Assembly (NCBI GenBank): GCA_024516155.1
Contig: JAJJXM010000022.1
Span: 558,001 to 622,000, forward strand
Direction of reading: 5' to 3'
From: Pyronema omphalodes
Lineage: Eukaryota > Ascomycota > Pezizomycetes > Pezizales > Pyronemataceae
DNA length: 64,000 nt
In this document: piece after piece, positions 1-11,690 of the stretch
How positions within the stretch are numbered: the stretch's first letter is position 1
Layout: every line of letters starts with the position of its first letter
Notes under the pieces: model-generated
The model's input: the letters and a program-made list of their open reading frames with translations, nothing else
The model's database searches: none
Told to the model about the DNA's origin: nothing
Translations under genes and position numbers: made by a program

Positions 1-2172
1 ACCCCCAGACAGCATGCGACTATCAACAGCCTTTCCCCTCGGGATGCAGGCCCGTACACCCAGAAAGCTCTTTACTGGGACGATGGCCTATCTCTTCCCT
101 CCCTTCCACGACAGGACCAACAACCCGGCTGGAGTGTCATCCGTCAAAACATGTTTACTGCTCGTGCCGTATCCCCCGATCTAACTGCCGACTCAGCAAA
201 CTTCTTATTTTCCTTTGACTCGGATTACTCAGAGCAACATTACAGCAACTACGCTCCCGGGAGTGTTAACCCAAACCTCTTGTTCTCGGAACCATCATCA
301 ACAGCCAGCTCCATGATAGATGGTGTCCACGATTCTCACTCCACCAGTCGCGGCCCCTACCATCACCAGAACCTCCAAAGCCAGCGAGAGCAAGAGGAGC
401 GTAGAGCCCGCAGAGCAGCGAGGAAGGATAAGGGTGATAGTTTTCGCCGGAAACGCAGGCACGAGCACCCTCGAGCCTCCATTATTGAGGGAGAGGTCGA
501 GAATGACGAAAATGAGGAGAACATCCCATTATATCCTGTGCGGTATTTTAACAAATCTCGGACCTCGCCAACGAAATCAATGTCTTCAACTCGCTCTCAC
601 ACCGAGGTGGTGCTAACTATCGCCGCGGATGGTAGAGCTATAGCCAAGACCACAGTTATTCATGAACCCGCCGACCCACCCTCCCCGCTTGCCCCAGCAG
701 ATGTAGATGAGCCGCTCGTAGAAGAGCCGACACCAGACTGGGAATCTGGCGAAGAAAGCGATAGCAGCTTTGATGAAGGCAGTCCCCGAGGATTAGCACC
801 GGATGGTGGTGAATACCTCTCCTTTCGCCGCCGAAAGCAGGGTATGCGGGAAGGAAGGATTTCAATGCGGGGTTCAAAATCTCGTTCCTCCATCTCTATT
901 GAGCCATTACGGAAGGACCATACTGTTCCGGTTGCTCCACACACACCGCCGGCCCCTAATGTTCTTCTGCCTGCCACTGGGCTTTTTGCGTTACCACCGG
1001 CGCCAATGCACCCGCACCCAGGGCCTTCGACGTTGTCGGCCACGTCTGGGGCCATCCCTAGAAGAGCGCTGGACTCAAGCCCAAGGCTGCCGGCGCCCTT
1101 CAGAAGTTCACCTCCGCAGCTGAAGAGGCCGGATACTGCGGATGCACCGACCCCGGCTACGATTAGGGATGAAGGTTCGGAGGCGGAGACAGTGGTAGAT
1201 CAAGACCAAGAAATGGAGGATGATGACACCGATGCTGTATCAGCGTTGCGTAAAGTTGTACGAGGAAGAAGCGGAGGGAGTGAAGGTACGTTGACTCGCT
1301 TTTCTTTATTTCCCTATACACTCATTACCTTAACCTAGCTATTTTTACCATTCTAGCCAATTACCTCCGATCTTACCAATAGTGGATACTGACTGACATT
1401 GTAAAGCACCCTCCACAGCCTCAACCATTTCCCGCCCCTCCCTCACCCCTCTCGACCTTGCACCCCGCCTTGCCCCTGGCACCCTCTCCTCGCCCACAAA
1501 GTCCCTTAAGTCCACCCCTCAAATCTCCCCCTCCATTTCTTCCTTCACATCCCGTCGAAAACGTCGCCAACCTGCAGATGGGGGCTACCACCGCCCCAGC
1601 TCTGCTGTATCCAGAGATATTAGCCCGACTACTATTACGGATCCTGATTATGTCAGTGGCACAGATTGTGGATTCACGGAAGAGGAGGAGGCGGGATATG
1701 AAAGGGATGGTGAAGATGGGGAGGCGGATGAAGATGGGGATATGGGGGATATGGCAAGTTATGGGCATGAGGAGGTTGATGATGAGGGTATTACTAGGTG
1801 CCTTTGTGGTAGGGGAGAGGAGGATGGACAGATGGTGCAGTGGTATGTATTTTGCGTGCTGAACGCAAACTCCTTCAACTACGTAACGAGTAACTGCTAA
1901 TACTTCATCGACATAGTGAATCATGCACCTTCTGGCTCCACATTCGATGTCTCGGTCACTCTAAAAAATCACTTCCTCAAGTCTTCGTTTGTCCCTTTTG
2001 TACCAATTATACCCCACAACAACGGAGGGAGACAAGGGGCGCTAGGGATACCAGAGAGGTACAAAGGAATAGTAGGGAACTTGCTGGATTGACCGGGGTG
2101 TCGGCTGCGGTTCAGGAGAGAGAGAGATGTATGAGGGGTGTTAGGTCTATGTCTTCGTTACGTGGGCGTTAG
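1..2172 (+). CDS. PHD-finger protein, 5' partial
   Basis: Three exons: 1-1285, 1419-1842, 1917-2172 (654 codons plus stop in the window). The frame is open from base 1 with no stop, so the true start lies upstream. Both introns are canonical: 1286-1418 (GTACGT, CTGAC branch) and 1843-1916 (GTATGT, TGCTAATAC branch). Joining them creates a C-terminal PHD zinc finger that no single frame shows: C-x-C (RCLCGRGEEDG), C-x2-C (CESC), His-x2-Cys (WLHIRC) and C-x2-C (VCPFC), a C4HC3 pattern with the tight C-x-C start of Set3/Cti6-type fingers. The finger straddles the second intron. The rest is disordered: Arg/Glu-rich, Pro/Ser-rich, with an acidic stretch just before the finger. PHD fingers of this class bind the histone H3 tail in chromatin complexes; a nuclear role is inferred. 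I cannot name the ortholog. Confidence 0.85.
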
Positions 2173-2888
2173 ATGGATCTGAACCGCTCCGTGCCCCGTG
2201 CTTCGTTTATCATCTTCTGCTCCTCTAGCTTCCTTTACTGAGAAATTGGGGAGAGTAAGGGATAAAAAGAGACAAAAGAGCAAGGAGTCAAGGGGGAGAG
2301 ACAAGACACAAAAAATACCCATGACCACAAGCGTGGCTGGATGAATGCAATAATATTTAACGACAATTTCCTAAGGTTAAGAAGGTAAAAAATGACTATG
2401 TTTTTGGGTTTCGGAGGTTATCTAGATGGGAAATAAGTATTTAGCGGGTTTTATTTTTTTGAAAATTTTTGTAGTTCTTATGTCTTTTTTTTTTGTAACA
2501 GACCTTATTTTTTTTATGACAGGGATCGATGGGATGAATAACCACACGGCAAAATATGGTGGATAATTTTTTGGATAACAGGATGAATGAAAGAATTTAT
2601 GATTCAGATGTTAGATAGATACTCTTTTTCTTTTTAAGTATACCAAATGCTTTTGTTTGTTAAGTTAGGTAGTTTCATTAGTTTATGATGATGATGATGA
2701 TGATGCATTATGACTCCAGAGCACGGAGAACGCAAAGGGAAAGAAATAATCTGCAACTCGAGCCTGGAATTGGAATGCAGAATATTAAAGACCAAAAAGA
2801 CCCAAAAGAGTAAAAAACCCCACATACACGCTAGCTAATGACAAACGAGTTGATTAAGCAGAATTTATACCCGTATATACATGGTGTA
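2173..2888. other. 3' flank and AT-rich spacer
   Basis: This stretch follows the stop of the PHD gene. It holds T-rich runs near 2455-2515 and a short (ATG)n run at 2684-2704. I see no splice-supported gene or RNA gene here. Confidence 0.5.
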
Positions 2889-3197
2889 CAGTCGAACCTT
2901 CTTATAAGCGTACCAATTATAAGAATAACCTCTTCACAAGAGTGCATAGCCATGGTCCCGACGATTTTTGTATGTATGGAAAATAAAAGTAACCTCGAAT
3001 CTCGATACTAAAATACTCTTAAAAAATGCGGAAAATTGTTAGTATACTCTTAAGATAGAGGTGCACGCCTGGCCTGGCCTTAAGCAGGGTCTATTCGTGC
3101 CAATCACTCCCGCTAAGATAACCTCTACTGAAGAGTTTCGTTGTTGTAAGTGTACACTTCTTCGGTCCTAGTGTACTGTTATAAAAGGGTTCGAATG
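2889..3197. mobile_element. pogo-like (Tc1/mariner) MITE
   Basis: A 309-bp non-coding block starts CAGTCGAACCTTCTTATAAG and ends TTATAAAAGGGTTCGAATG. These are imperfect terminal inverted repeats, and each end abuts a TA dinucleotide (2887-2888 and 3198-3199), the Tc1/mariner target. A CAGTCGAACC terminus followed by a TTATAA-type subterminal repeat is familiar from pogo/Fot-like elements and their MITEs. The interior has no ORF. The ends differ from each other at several bases, so the copy looks old. Confidence 0.72.
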
Positions 3198-3334
3198 TAT
3201 CGTATGTATAACCTACAGAGTATTATGTACTGTAGTTATGGGTGTCACTGTAATAAATTATCTTTTTATACCCGCCTTTTTTTACTAGGTCTCTGGTCAT
3301 AGCGAAGGTATATTATGGACGGCTAATAGACCTG

Positions 3335-3660
3335 GAATTTCTGATTCTGATTCTGATGCCGGAATTTGCTGCTGCTTCTGGGTCTGGGTCTGTTTCTGCT
3401 TCTGCCTCTGCTTCTGCTGCTGCTTCTGCGTCTGTGTCTGCTGCGGGTTTTTATGGACATAGTACTGGTTCCGAGGTCGGGATCTGGGGTTTCTGGGGTT
3501 TCTAGGGTTGATGTGGGTTAGGTAGATTGGCAGATTAGAACCTTCAAACCTTGGAACCTTGGAACCTTGGAACCTTAGAACCTTGGAACTGTAGCGCCGT
3601 AGCGCCAGGTTATTGGATTTTTGGAATGTTGGACTGTTGGACTGTTGGACTGTGGATAGG
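3335..3660 (+). repeat. Degenerate TTCTG/TTCTGC and 9-mer repeats
   Basis: Imperfect TTCTG/CTGCTTCTG repeats run from about 3338 to 3442. They are followed by a CTTGGAAC(C) 8-9-mer repeat (about 3540-3590) and a TGTTGGAC repeat (about 3625-3655). No coding function is apparent. Confidence 0.8.
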
Positions 3661-3701
3661 GTTGTGAAGCTTCTATGTATGGTGTATATGTATATGTATT
3701 C

Positions 3702-3955
3702 TGGGTTATGGGTTATGGGTTATGGGTTATGGGTTATGTATTCTGGGTTATGGGTTATGGGTTATGGGTTATGGGTTATGGGTTATGGGTTATGGGTTAT
3801 GGGTTATGGGTTATGGGTTATGGGTTATGGGTTATGGGTTATGGTTTATGGTTTATGGTTTATGGTTTATGGTTTATGGTTTATGGTTTATGGTTTATGG
3901 TTTATGGTTTATGGTTTATGGTTTATGGTTTATGGTTTATGGTTTATGGTTTATG
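3702..3955 (+). repeat. Heptamer array: TTATGGG block then TTTATGG block
   Basis: The first part (about 3702-3843) is TTATGGG units, interrupted once by GTATTCT near 3738. The second part (about 3844-3952) is TTTATGG units, about fifteen in a row. The unit is close to, but not the same as, the fungal telomere repeat TTAGGG. Neither heptamer contains a stop in any + frame, which creates three long overlapping spurious ORFs here. Confidence 0.95.
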
Positions 3956-4014
3956 TATTCTACTTTATGGGTTGTAAATTGTAAATTGATATTGGATTAT
4001 ACTCATTTTTTTTT

Positions 4015-4041
4015 GGGGGGGGGGGGGGGGGGGAGGGGGGG
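4015..4041 (+). repeat. Poly-G tract (19 G, A, 7 G)
   Basis: A near-pure G homopolymer sits just after a T run and is followed directly by ATATATGGAATA. The same following sequence occurs after the poly-G tract at 36675. Confidence 0.97.
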
Positions 4042-4430
4042 ATATATGGAATACTTAGGATATACTTACTTCTTATATTTTAGAAGTTGATAATCGAAAC
4101 GTTAACCACACCATTTACTCGGTTGAACAGTAGCTATAGATTATGACAGGAACTATATCTGGTTCTCTGGTTTTTCTGATGTCTGATTTCTGATTTCTGA
4201 TTTCTTTGATTCCTATGATTCTTTGAACTTTACCCTTCTATACAGGTGGTGTGTGAGTGTATGTGTGTGTATGTGAGTAATCAAAACAACAATAATTTCC
4301 TACATATCCATATGTAAAAACAACACAACGACACAACAACACAACGATACAGGATACGGAAGCGACAAGATACCACTGAGGTCGATAATAGTGATATCAA
4401 TAACTCGAGTGATAGATTATGATTACAAAT

Positions 4431-4470
4431 ACACCTACACCTACACCTACACCTACACCTACACCTACAC
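4431..4470 (+). repeat. (ACACCT)n hexanucleotide microsatellite
   Basis: About six perfect units of ACACCT. It lies in the intergenic block between the PHD gene and the phosphatase gene. Confidence 0.95.
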
Positions 4471-4703
4471 CAGCTCACGCGTTCATGAGCTGCGGGAACT
4501 TGGTATGTATGTATGTGGTAGCTGCAGATTATATCAAACTTCGAACAACTCCTCTTTCTTTTGGGAGAGTAGTAGTAAGTATTCAGAGAGTAACCAGTAA
4601 TTTCCACTCCTGATGCGGTAGTCGTAACCTATTGCAGCTCGGGTTTGGAGTTTGGAGTTATTGTGTGGTGGAGAGGAAGGGTGAGTTGATTTTTTTGGGT
4701 TGT

Positions 4704-4722
4704 GGGGGGGGGGGGGGGGGGG
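4704..4722 (+). repeat. Poly-G tract (19 G)
   Basis: A pure G run preceded by a T run and TTGTG, and followed by AATAATC. Confidence 0.97.
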
Positions 4723-5221
4723 AATAATCTGTAGCTGCTTGTTAATGACGGGTGGAGGGGTAGACGGGGGATGAGGGTCTTGATCTTAGTTATTGTGAAC
4801 AAATTTATAACTTCACAACTTCACCAATTCACAACTCCACAAGCCGCAATGACGATTAAAAAAACAGATTGTAGATAGATAAAACAGCAAAAAGATGACA
4901 ATACAAATAATTCCTGAAAAAAAAAAAAATTCATGAAAACAAGATACGCCTTACAAAAGAAGAAGAAATAGAAGAAGTAAAACAAAGTAGCTATATGTGT
5001 ATATCATCTAAAAAACGGTCGACCAAAAAAATACCGGAAAGTCCCAGAGCTAAAGCAAACGCTCCGCTAATCATCACTTCTCTTTATACTTATTAAAAAC
5101 AGAGAACGCTTGTCTTACGTTCGTGTTACGTTCGTGTTACGTCCGTCTTTGCTTGTTTCCTAACCCTCTGCAATCCTGTCTTAATTCCCTCTTGTCTCTC
5201 TTTCAACTTTAAAGTAATCCC

Positions 5222-6686
5222 CTACTCCACGAGTTCTACCTCTGGCAAACCCTTCACATCCAGATTCCTTCCACAATCTCCCTTCCAATCCTCTGTTTTA
5301 ACCTTATCAATCGCCTCTCTAAACGCCTTCATAGTGCAAAACGTCTCGTCGCCCTGTAAATGTCTTCCCTCCTTTTTACACCCTGCCAATACCACCGGTT
5401 TTTCATTATACCTCACCCTAACAAACCAGCCCTCATCTCTATCCGTTGTTGTGAATCTTCCCCAGAAGCTCTTTCTCTGATTTTTAACCCTAAAAGTTTC
5501 CACCGCAATTGAGCTTGTAAACGGGGGCCAAATCTCATCAAACGCTCCTAGACTTGCGAGGAGCCCAGCAATGGTTGTGTCATGACATCCCATCAATGCT
5601 AACTTAATCGCGGTCTCCCCTCGAGCTGCTGCAATAGACCGGGTAGCGATATCATTTAGCAAGCTTCCAACTCCTAACCTCCGGTATTCAGAACTCTCTT
5701 TGTACCCCCTGAACCACTCCTCGACATTGACCATGTTCATAATCCTCCTCACCTCTGGGTCATAAAACTCGCTGGGTAACTTTGTTCCCTCTCCATGTGC
5801 CAGGGTCGCGTTTACGGTATCCATTAATCCCGACAACCTGGGACTTGCATCCACCGCCACTTTTTGTCCAGCCGGCATCCACACCCCAAGTTTCTCCTGA
5901 AGATACCCCATCTCCTCACTTCCATTCCATTTTTCCGCGGCGGCAGCAGCGAACGCCCTCGCAAGCTGAGAAAAGCGTCTACAATTCGCCTCATTGGGGA
6001 ATAAATTTTCATCTTGTGGAGATCTGGAAATAATAACAGGGGTATGGTTCTCTGGTCGAAAAACGGATGGGTAAAGTCCAGTAAACACCTGCTGCAAGCT
6101 CTCTAAAGCTCTTGGTATCGGTGTGGCGCGAAGGTAGTAGGTATCTTCTTCCCCTAGGGACCCCGATAACATAGGAGGAAGAAATCGGAGCTCGTCGACA
6201 TATAGCTTCCGTAATCGCGCTCCAAGGGCAAGAGTGGTTTGGCGACCAACGTCGGTAAGTTCACCGGGACGACAGATGTTGTCTACAATGTTCCCTGGGG
6301 CGGAGGCTAGGACTGCGGCTCCTGACGGTCCAAAGGTTTCTAGACGGCGGCGATAGGAAAGGGTGTCCCAGCTTCCGCGGGCTGCTAGAACGGCGGCGGT
6401 GAAGCGAGAGGAGGATGCGCAGTAGGGCCAGTGTGCGGGAAGGCCGGTGTTTTGAAGACGGGGGTGCACGGGGGTGCGTTCTCCTGAGGGGGGTTAGTTA
6501 TCATGGAGGTTCGGGGTGAGGTTGGACAATGAGGATTTGACGGGACTTTGACTGCGTCAACGGGGAGGAAGAGAGATAGGTACCATGGCGGAATATAACT
6601 TGTACTTGTCGTAATTCCAAACTTGAAGGATATAACTGAGCCAGTTGTTGTGCGGTGTACGCAGGCGGAGGGACAAAGGTCGTCAT
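5222..6686 (-). CDS. Histidine phosphatase superfamily (clade 2) acid phosphatase
   Basis: Two exons on the minus strand: 6686-6584 and 6483-5222, 454 aa. The 100-nt intron 6484-6583 (GTACCT, CTAAC branch, CAG end) interrupts the active-site motif. Splicing restores RHGERTPV, the phosphohistidine RHGxRxP signature, at about residues 33-40. The second catalytic motif is His-Asp in LMGCHDTTIAG, about 320 residues later and the proton donor in clade-2 enzymes. Length and order fit fungal and animal ACP6/prostatic-type acid phosphatases. No clear signal peptide is seen (MTTFVPPPAYTAQQLAQLYP), so an intracellular form is likely. Substrate unknown; phosphomonoesters or lysophosphatidate are guesses from the family. 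It is divergent from the PPR gene, with about 450 bp of shared upstream DNA. Confidence 0.9.
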
Positions 6687-7138
6687 CTCGCTGCTAGTTT
6701 GTGTTTCGTGTCGCGGGAATGGCGGATGCGGAGCTTGGGGTAGACAGTTAAGGTTGACGCTGGGGTGCAGGGACTAGATAGCTCAGGTTGAGATGCGAGC
6801 TGGATGAGTTGTTGGGGGAATCAGCGTATGAAGCATTTTCAATAAAGTGAACTCGAAGAATTATCATGAATCTATGATTCAGTTTTCAATATAATTTTAT
6901 AAAAAAGTCATGCATAATCTGGAGTTTTAAAGATGTCACTTCCGCATCCAGTTAGCATCTCCGTCAGGAACATCTTCGGCGCCGCGAGTTCCCCGCCATC
7001 ATCGCGAAAAGTAGCTTTGCCCCGCCAGCGCGTTTCAATTGACTGTTGAGACAGCGACAGCGAGCAACCACCGTTTCTCGGTCGCCTCATGCCAACCTAC
7101 CACGGCCTAGATATTCATTCCTTTAATCATCACAAATT
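6687..7138. promoter_or_regulatory. Shared divergent promoter region
   Basis: This 452-bp gap separates the start codons of the phosphatase (minus) and PPR (plus) genes and must hold both promoters. AT-rich stretches lie near 6835-6905. I recognise no specific binding site. Confidence 0.5.
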
Positions 7139-9886
7139 ATGAGGTTGATGTTTCTGCAGGTACCCTTTTCTTGCCTCTTGTTCTCCGAGCCGATTTCTCA
7201 CAGGCGCTGACAGCTTCCCTAGACCTCGGCGGGCACAGTATGTCGCAACTGTCTACAGCAAATTCTCCGGAATCGTCCCGCAGCTCAGCGGGCGGCTGCT
7301 CTCCCACGGCTCGTGAAGGCTTCTAGAACCCATATTACACTCGTAAAGCCCACAGCGCCTCCCGCCAGTAGCCTGCCACCGTCTCCAGTACGAACACGGA
7401 TCATCCGCCCTGCAATTCGACGAACTACAAGCAATGATCTTGGAATGTTGAAGGCGGTCACAGGAGCGGATCTGAGAGAACTCCAATTTCAACTAAAAGG
7501 AGATACACCAGAAGTCGCCTTTCAAAAAGTAAAGGCGCTATTACCAAAGAAGCCAGTATTTCCAGAGAAGTTGGAGGGTATGGCGATCCATTATGCGCTC
7601 AACGGTGTATTACGGACCATGGTGGAGATACTTGCGAAGGAGGATGTTAGGATTGTGAAGGAAACCCCGGCTATCCCGGAGGAAGCACAGAGAGCACTCG
7701 ACTTAGCACATAAACGCCTTCAGAGTTCTGTAGCCGAACCAGTTCAGAAATCTGTATCCACCTCAACCGCCGAAACAGAAGCCGTTGAAACTTGCGCTTC
7801 GGAACCCATACAAGAACCCGCCCCAACCCTCCCCACCACTGGCATCCCCTCCGCCATTGAATTCATCGAATACCTCTCCTACCTCGGTTTTAACACCCGC
7901 CGATTAATTGTTGGCCTTTTATGTTCTCTAGTCGCTAAGGAGGCACCCCCCTCCATGGTCCTCCCCATCTTCGAAACCTCAGTGCTGCAACATCTCCAAT
8001 CACTCGAAGGCCTCGAAAGCGCAGATATTGAATATATGTTTCGCATTTCCAAAGAATTATTCGTCGTCTATCTTTATCTCGAAAAGGGAAAAGCAGAAAG
8101 TGCCGCCATCACAACTATCCAGAATTTGATAACGTATCACATGAATCTCCCCCTACTACCAAGATCTATTAATAAGATCATTGGTGAGAGTTTCCATGGC
8201 GCTTCCCACGCATTCGTTAAAGGGTTTGCATATTGGTCAAGATCCTTCATGCTACGGAACGCAACACGCAACCGAACACTTCTCATGAACGCTCTCGAAC
8301 GATTTGTCGAAACAAACGACCTCACGGGAATGCAGAGATTTTATAAAGACGCAATGTCCTTAGCTGGTGCCCCGAAGAAGGAATGGATATACTCCTGTTT
8401 TATTGCTTCCTTTCTACGTTTACACCGAGCACGTAGCTTCGCTTTAAGTGTCTGGGAGGATATGGTCCAGGCTTCCATTATTCCCGGTGTAGACAGCTGG
8501 AACGTTGTACTCCGCGCCGGTCAAGCAGCTGATCAATCCTCCGTTACTATAATTGAGCTCTGGAACCGTATGGTCAAAACCGGTGTCATGCCAGACCACC
8601 ACTGCTGGGTAACTCGAATCGATTCACAATTCTCTAGTAACCAAGTTACGGAAGGATTTGCTTCTCTCGCAGCTATGGAAGAAGCCGGTATGTCCTGGAC
8701 GACCGAGACGGTGAACGCTGCAATCAAGGGTTTACTTAAGCATAACCACTTTGACCATGTAAAACAAGTCATGGGTGAAGCAGATGCCAAGTCCGTCGCT
8801 CCTGATATCATCACTTACAACACCCTTTTGTCTGGAATCATAAAACAAGGAAATTACGATGCCATAAGACCCCTACTGAAACACATGGTAGAGAGAGGTG
8901 TTTCTACGGATGTTTACACCTTAACCATAGTCATCGATGGTATCTTCAACCTCAAAAACCAACCAGAAACCTTCGACCCACACAAAGCAGCCACCGAATT
9001 CTTCACCTACTTCGAAGACCTCGGAATCCACGGAAACGTCACCACATACACCGCATTAACCGAGGGTTTGCTCAAAGCCGGAAACATGAAGGCGGTACAA
9101 TCCGTCCGCCAGATCATGCAAGATAAATGCATCGAAGGAAACTCCGACTACTACACGGTATTACTTAGGGGCGCTTTCCTAGGCAGCGATTTAGATGCGG
9201 TACCACAACTTTGGCGGGAAATCCGTCAACGCAATGTCAGGAGAGACCATATCTTGTGGTTTGAAACTATCTACGGCTATGCATGCCATGGAGCTATCGT
9301 TGAGATGGAGGAGTATTTACGAGCTATGGAGAACGAACCGGAACCTACTATGGTGTTGACGTTGAAGGCTTATGTGCTTTTACTAAGACAACTGGAGAAA
9401 CGTGGGGAACTCAGAGCGGCAAAGAAAATCGTTGAGGGGGTTTGTATGAACTGGGATCAGTACACGAGACTGAAGTCTGTAAGAGTGGATGAGGAGTTCT
9501 GGGAGTTGGCCGGGCTGATTGGTGGAAGGGGTTGGGCGGAGGGAGAGAGGAGGAAGGCGGCGGTTAAGGCTGGAATGGCGAGGGAGAGGGAGATTAGGGC
9601 TGAGAGCGGATTGGGGATGGAGATAGTGAGGGATATGGGGGTTTCCAAGACGGGCGAAGCGGGTGTGGAGAGAGAGACGAAGCAGGCGGAGGACTTGAAG
9701 GAGGGTGATTCGGCGGAGAAAGTGGCGGAAGTAACGCCAGCGGCCCCGTCAACAATTGGGTTTAAGGTCCGTCGTTCATATGTAGAACCAGGTGCTGAGC
9801 CAACAGGTAATATCGCATCGAATGCTCCGGAGGAGGCATCATCCACATCGGCACCAGGGTTCAGGATTAGGAGGAATTTTGCGTAG
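7139..9886 (+). CDS. Mitochondrial pentatricopeptide repeat (PPR) protein
   Basis: Two exons, 7139-7159 and 7223-9886, 894 aa. The first exon encodes only MRLMFLQ; the 63-nt intron has GTACCC, a CTGAC branch and TAG. Without it the long frame has no ATG at its start, so this tiny exon is chosen. The N terminus (CRNCLQQILRNRP, then Arg/Ala-rich) looks like a mitochondrial targeting sequence. PPR motifs are clear in the middle, for example DIITYNTLLSGIIKQGNYD, followed by DVYTLTIVIDGIF and NVTTYTALTEGLLKAGNM. PPR proteins bind organellar RNA and control mRNA stability or translation. The C terminus is Glu/Lys-rich and variable. The exact mitochondrial target RNA cannot be told. Confidence 0.9.
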
Positions 9887-11690
9887 GGATAGGCGAATAG
9901 AGGAGGGAGGGAGAAGAAAGACATAGTATAACTCTTGTCTAGTATTTGCATGGAGGTCCTAGAATAAGTTACATGAACATTACTACAATACCATTACATA
10001 CCAATATCGCTATCCTTTGACGAACATGTAGTTTATCTAAACATCAGTTGTATCACAAGATAATCCAAGCTTTCTACGCAAATCTTGAAAATGGATTAGG
10101 AAATCCTTATTTAAGGCAAGTCTTAAGTACATTTATAGAAAGGGAACTGGGTCATGTGTTGGTTTTCGACATTCTTAGTATCATATTAAGCTATAACATC
10201 TTCGTCCAGTAACCATACTATTTTACGTATACTACAAATAACCCCCAGAATCGCACAGACAACATTGGAATATTCTCCCGCCTGATACCCAGTAGCTTCA
10301 TAACTTTCCCCAGCTAGGGTTGAATGTGACTGTAGTCTGCCACATCTCCACTGCGATGGAACAAGACCTGTCTCCTCCATCAAATCCAAGAATCATAGAC
10401 CCGGCATATATAGAATTATAGACCCTAGTGGATTCAATCTTCTTGCACGCCGGATCTTCCTTCCTTCCTTCCTTCTGTTAAACCCAAAGTTAGTTATTTA
10501 TACCCCCATAATCAAACGACATAAGAAATAGTCAATCCACACACACCTTTTCAACCACTGCAAACCTCAAAAAAAAATGACAAAAACAAGCAACCCAGAC
10601 GAATCTCATACTCTCCCCGAACCCCGCTTCTATTCCGCATATATCAGATACGACCCACGCAGAATCAGTGGCGGTGCTACAGCTCATGATCGTTGACTTC
10701 GTCGTAGATATGCCACTTTGTTACGAAAGACTATCTATACCGCGTTGTAATATTGTTCGTAACTGGTACTGAGGTCGTATGGGAGGGTTGAAGATGATTA
10801 TTGATAACGGTAGGTGTTAAGGAGTGGCGTGGGAAATGGAGAAATGCTACAACTGCCGGGAATTGTAAGTCCCCTGCTTGAGGATGGTGATGTTGTGGAT
10901 TGTTGGATATGAGGAAACATAGAGGCTGAATGTGGAGGCGGGCGCGAACATGCTAATTCTGTTCCAAAGTTGGAAAGATACCCGGTGGTATGAAAAGAAA
11001 AGAAGCTGGCGAAAAACGAATCCAACGATAACGATGATCTTATAAGTCGCAAAAGAAATAGTGTTGCAGAACTGGGTGTCTCGAGACAACCGCTAACTCC
11101 TGGGATGAAGGTGTGGGTGTTACGGTAGTTTTCATTTCTAAAGAAGGGAATAGCCGGGAAGTAGGATGGAGGCGACGGATTCCATGGTTGGAGTAGGTCG
11201 AAGTTAGTACCAGTTTGTATAATGAGGATTCGAAAGAGAGAGGAGGTTTCGGTAGCTAGTCGTTGTCATCAAAATTGCAGACCGGCCAGGCAGAAGCCCG
11301 TGGATTGAGGCACTCATGCCCCGTGGGATCTTGACGAACAATGCGCGGAAAGACTCATATTGAAGATAACTTAACGTTCATTGTGATTTTGGATATTGTT
11401 TTCAACTGGTGGTCAGTCATGGAAGATACTGGTGACGTTAATTGAGGATATGCATATGAAATATGCCGAGTTGCCTATCAGTTTTGTCAATAGCGAGAGT
11501 ATCTTGTAGGATGTCCGGAAAGTTCAGCGGCGGACGCCAGTTGAGATGTCTACCTATAATTGTATTAGCAATGCTTGTAGAAATAAAAGGACAGGGTGGT
11601 TACTGACTTGCTTTCCTGAAGCTGCGCAGATGAAGTTAACGCAGCAGAACACCGAGGTTCGATGATTGTGCGGAATCCCTGTTGTGGAAT
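9887..11690. other. Gene-poor intergenic region
   Basis: No ORF here has convincing splice structure or a recognisable domain. There are a short (TTCC)n run near 10458-10475 and scattered short ORFs on both strands, including a 39-codon ORF at 10577-10696 behind an A run. Confidence 0.4.

Noticed and set aside
3613..4090. Three overlapping + strand ORFs of 100-123 codons
   Set aside because: They arise from the heptamer array, whose unit has no stop in any frame; the peptides are pure WVMGYGL-type repeats.
10577..10696. A 39-codon ORF behind an A-rich leader
   Set aside because: A good start context, but too short, with no signal peptide, domain or intron to support it.
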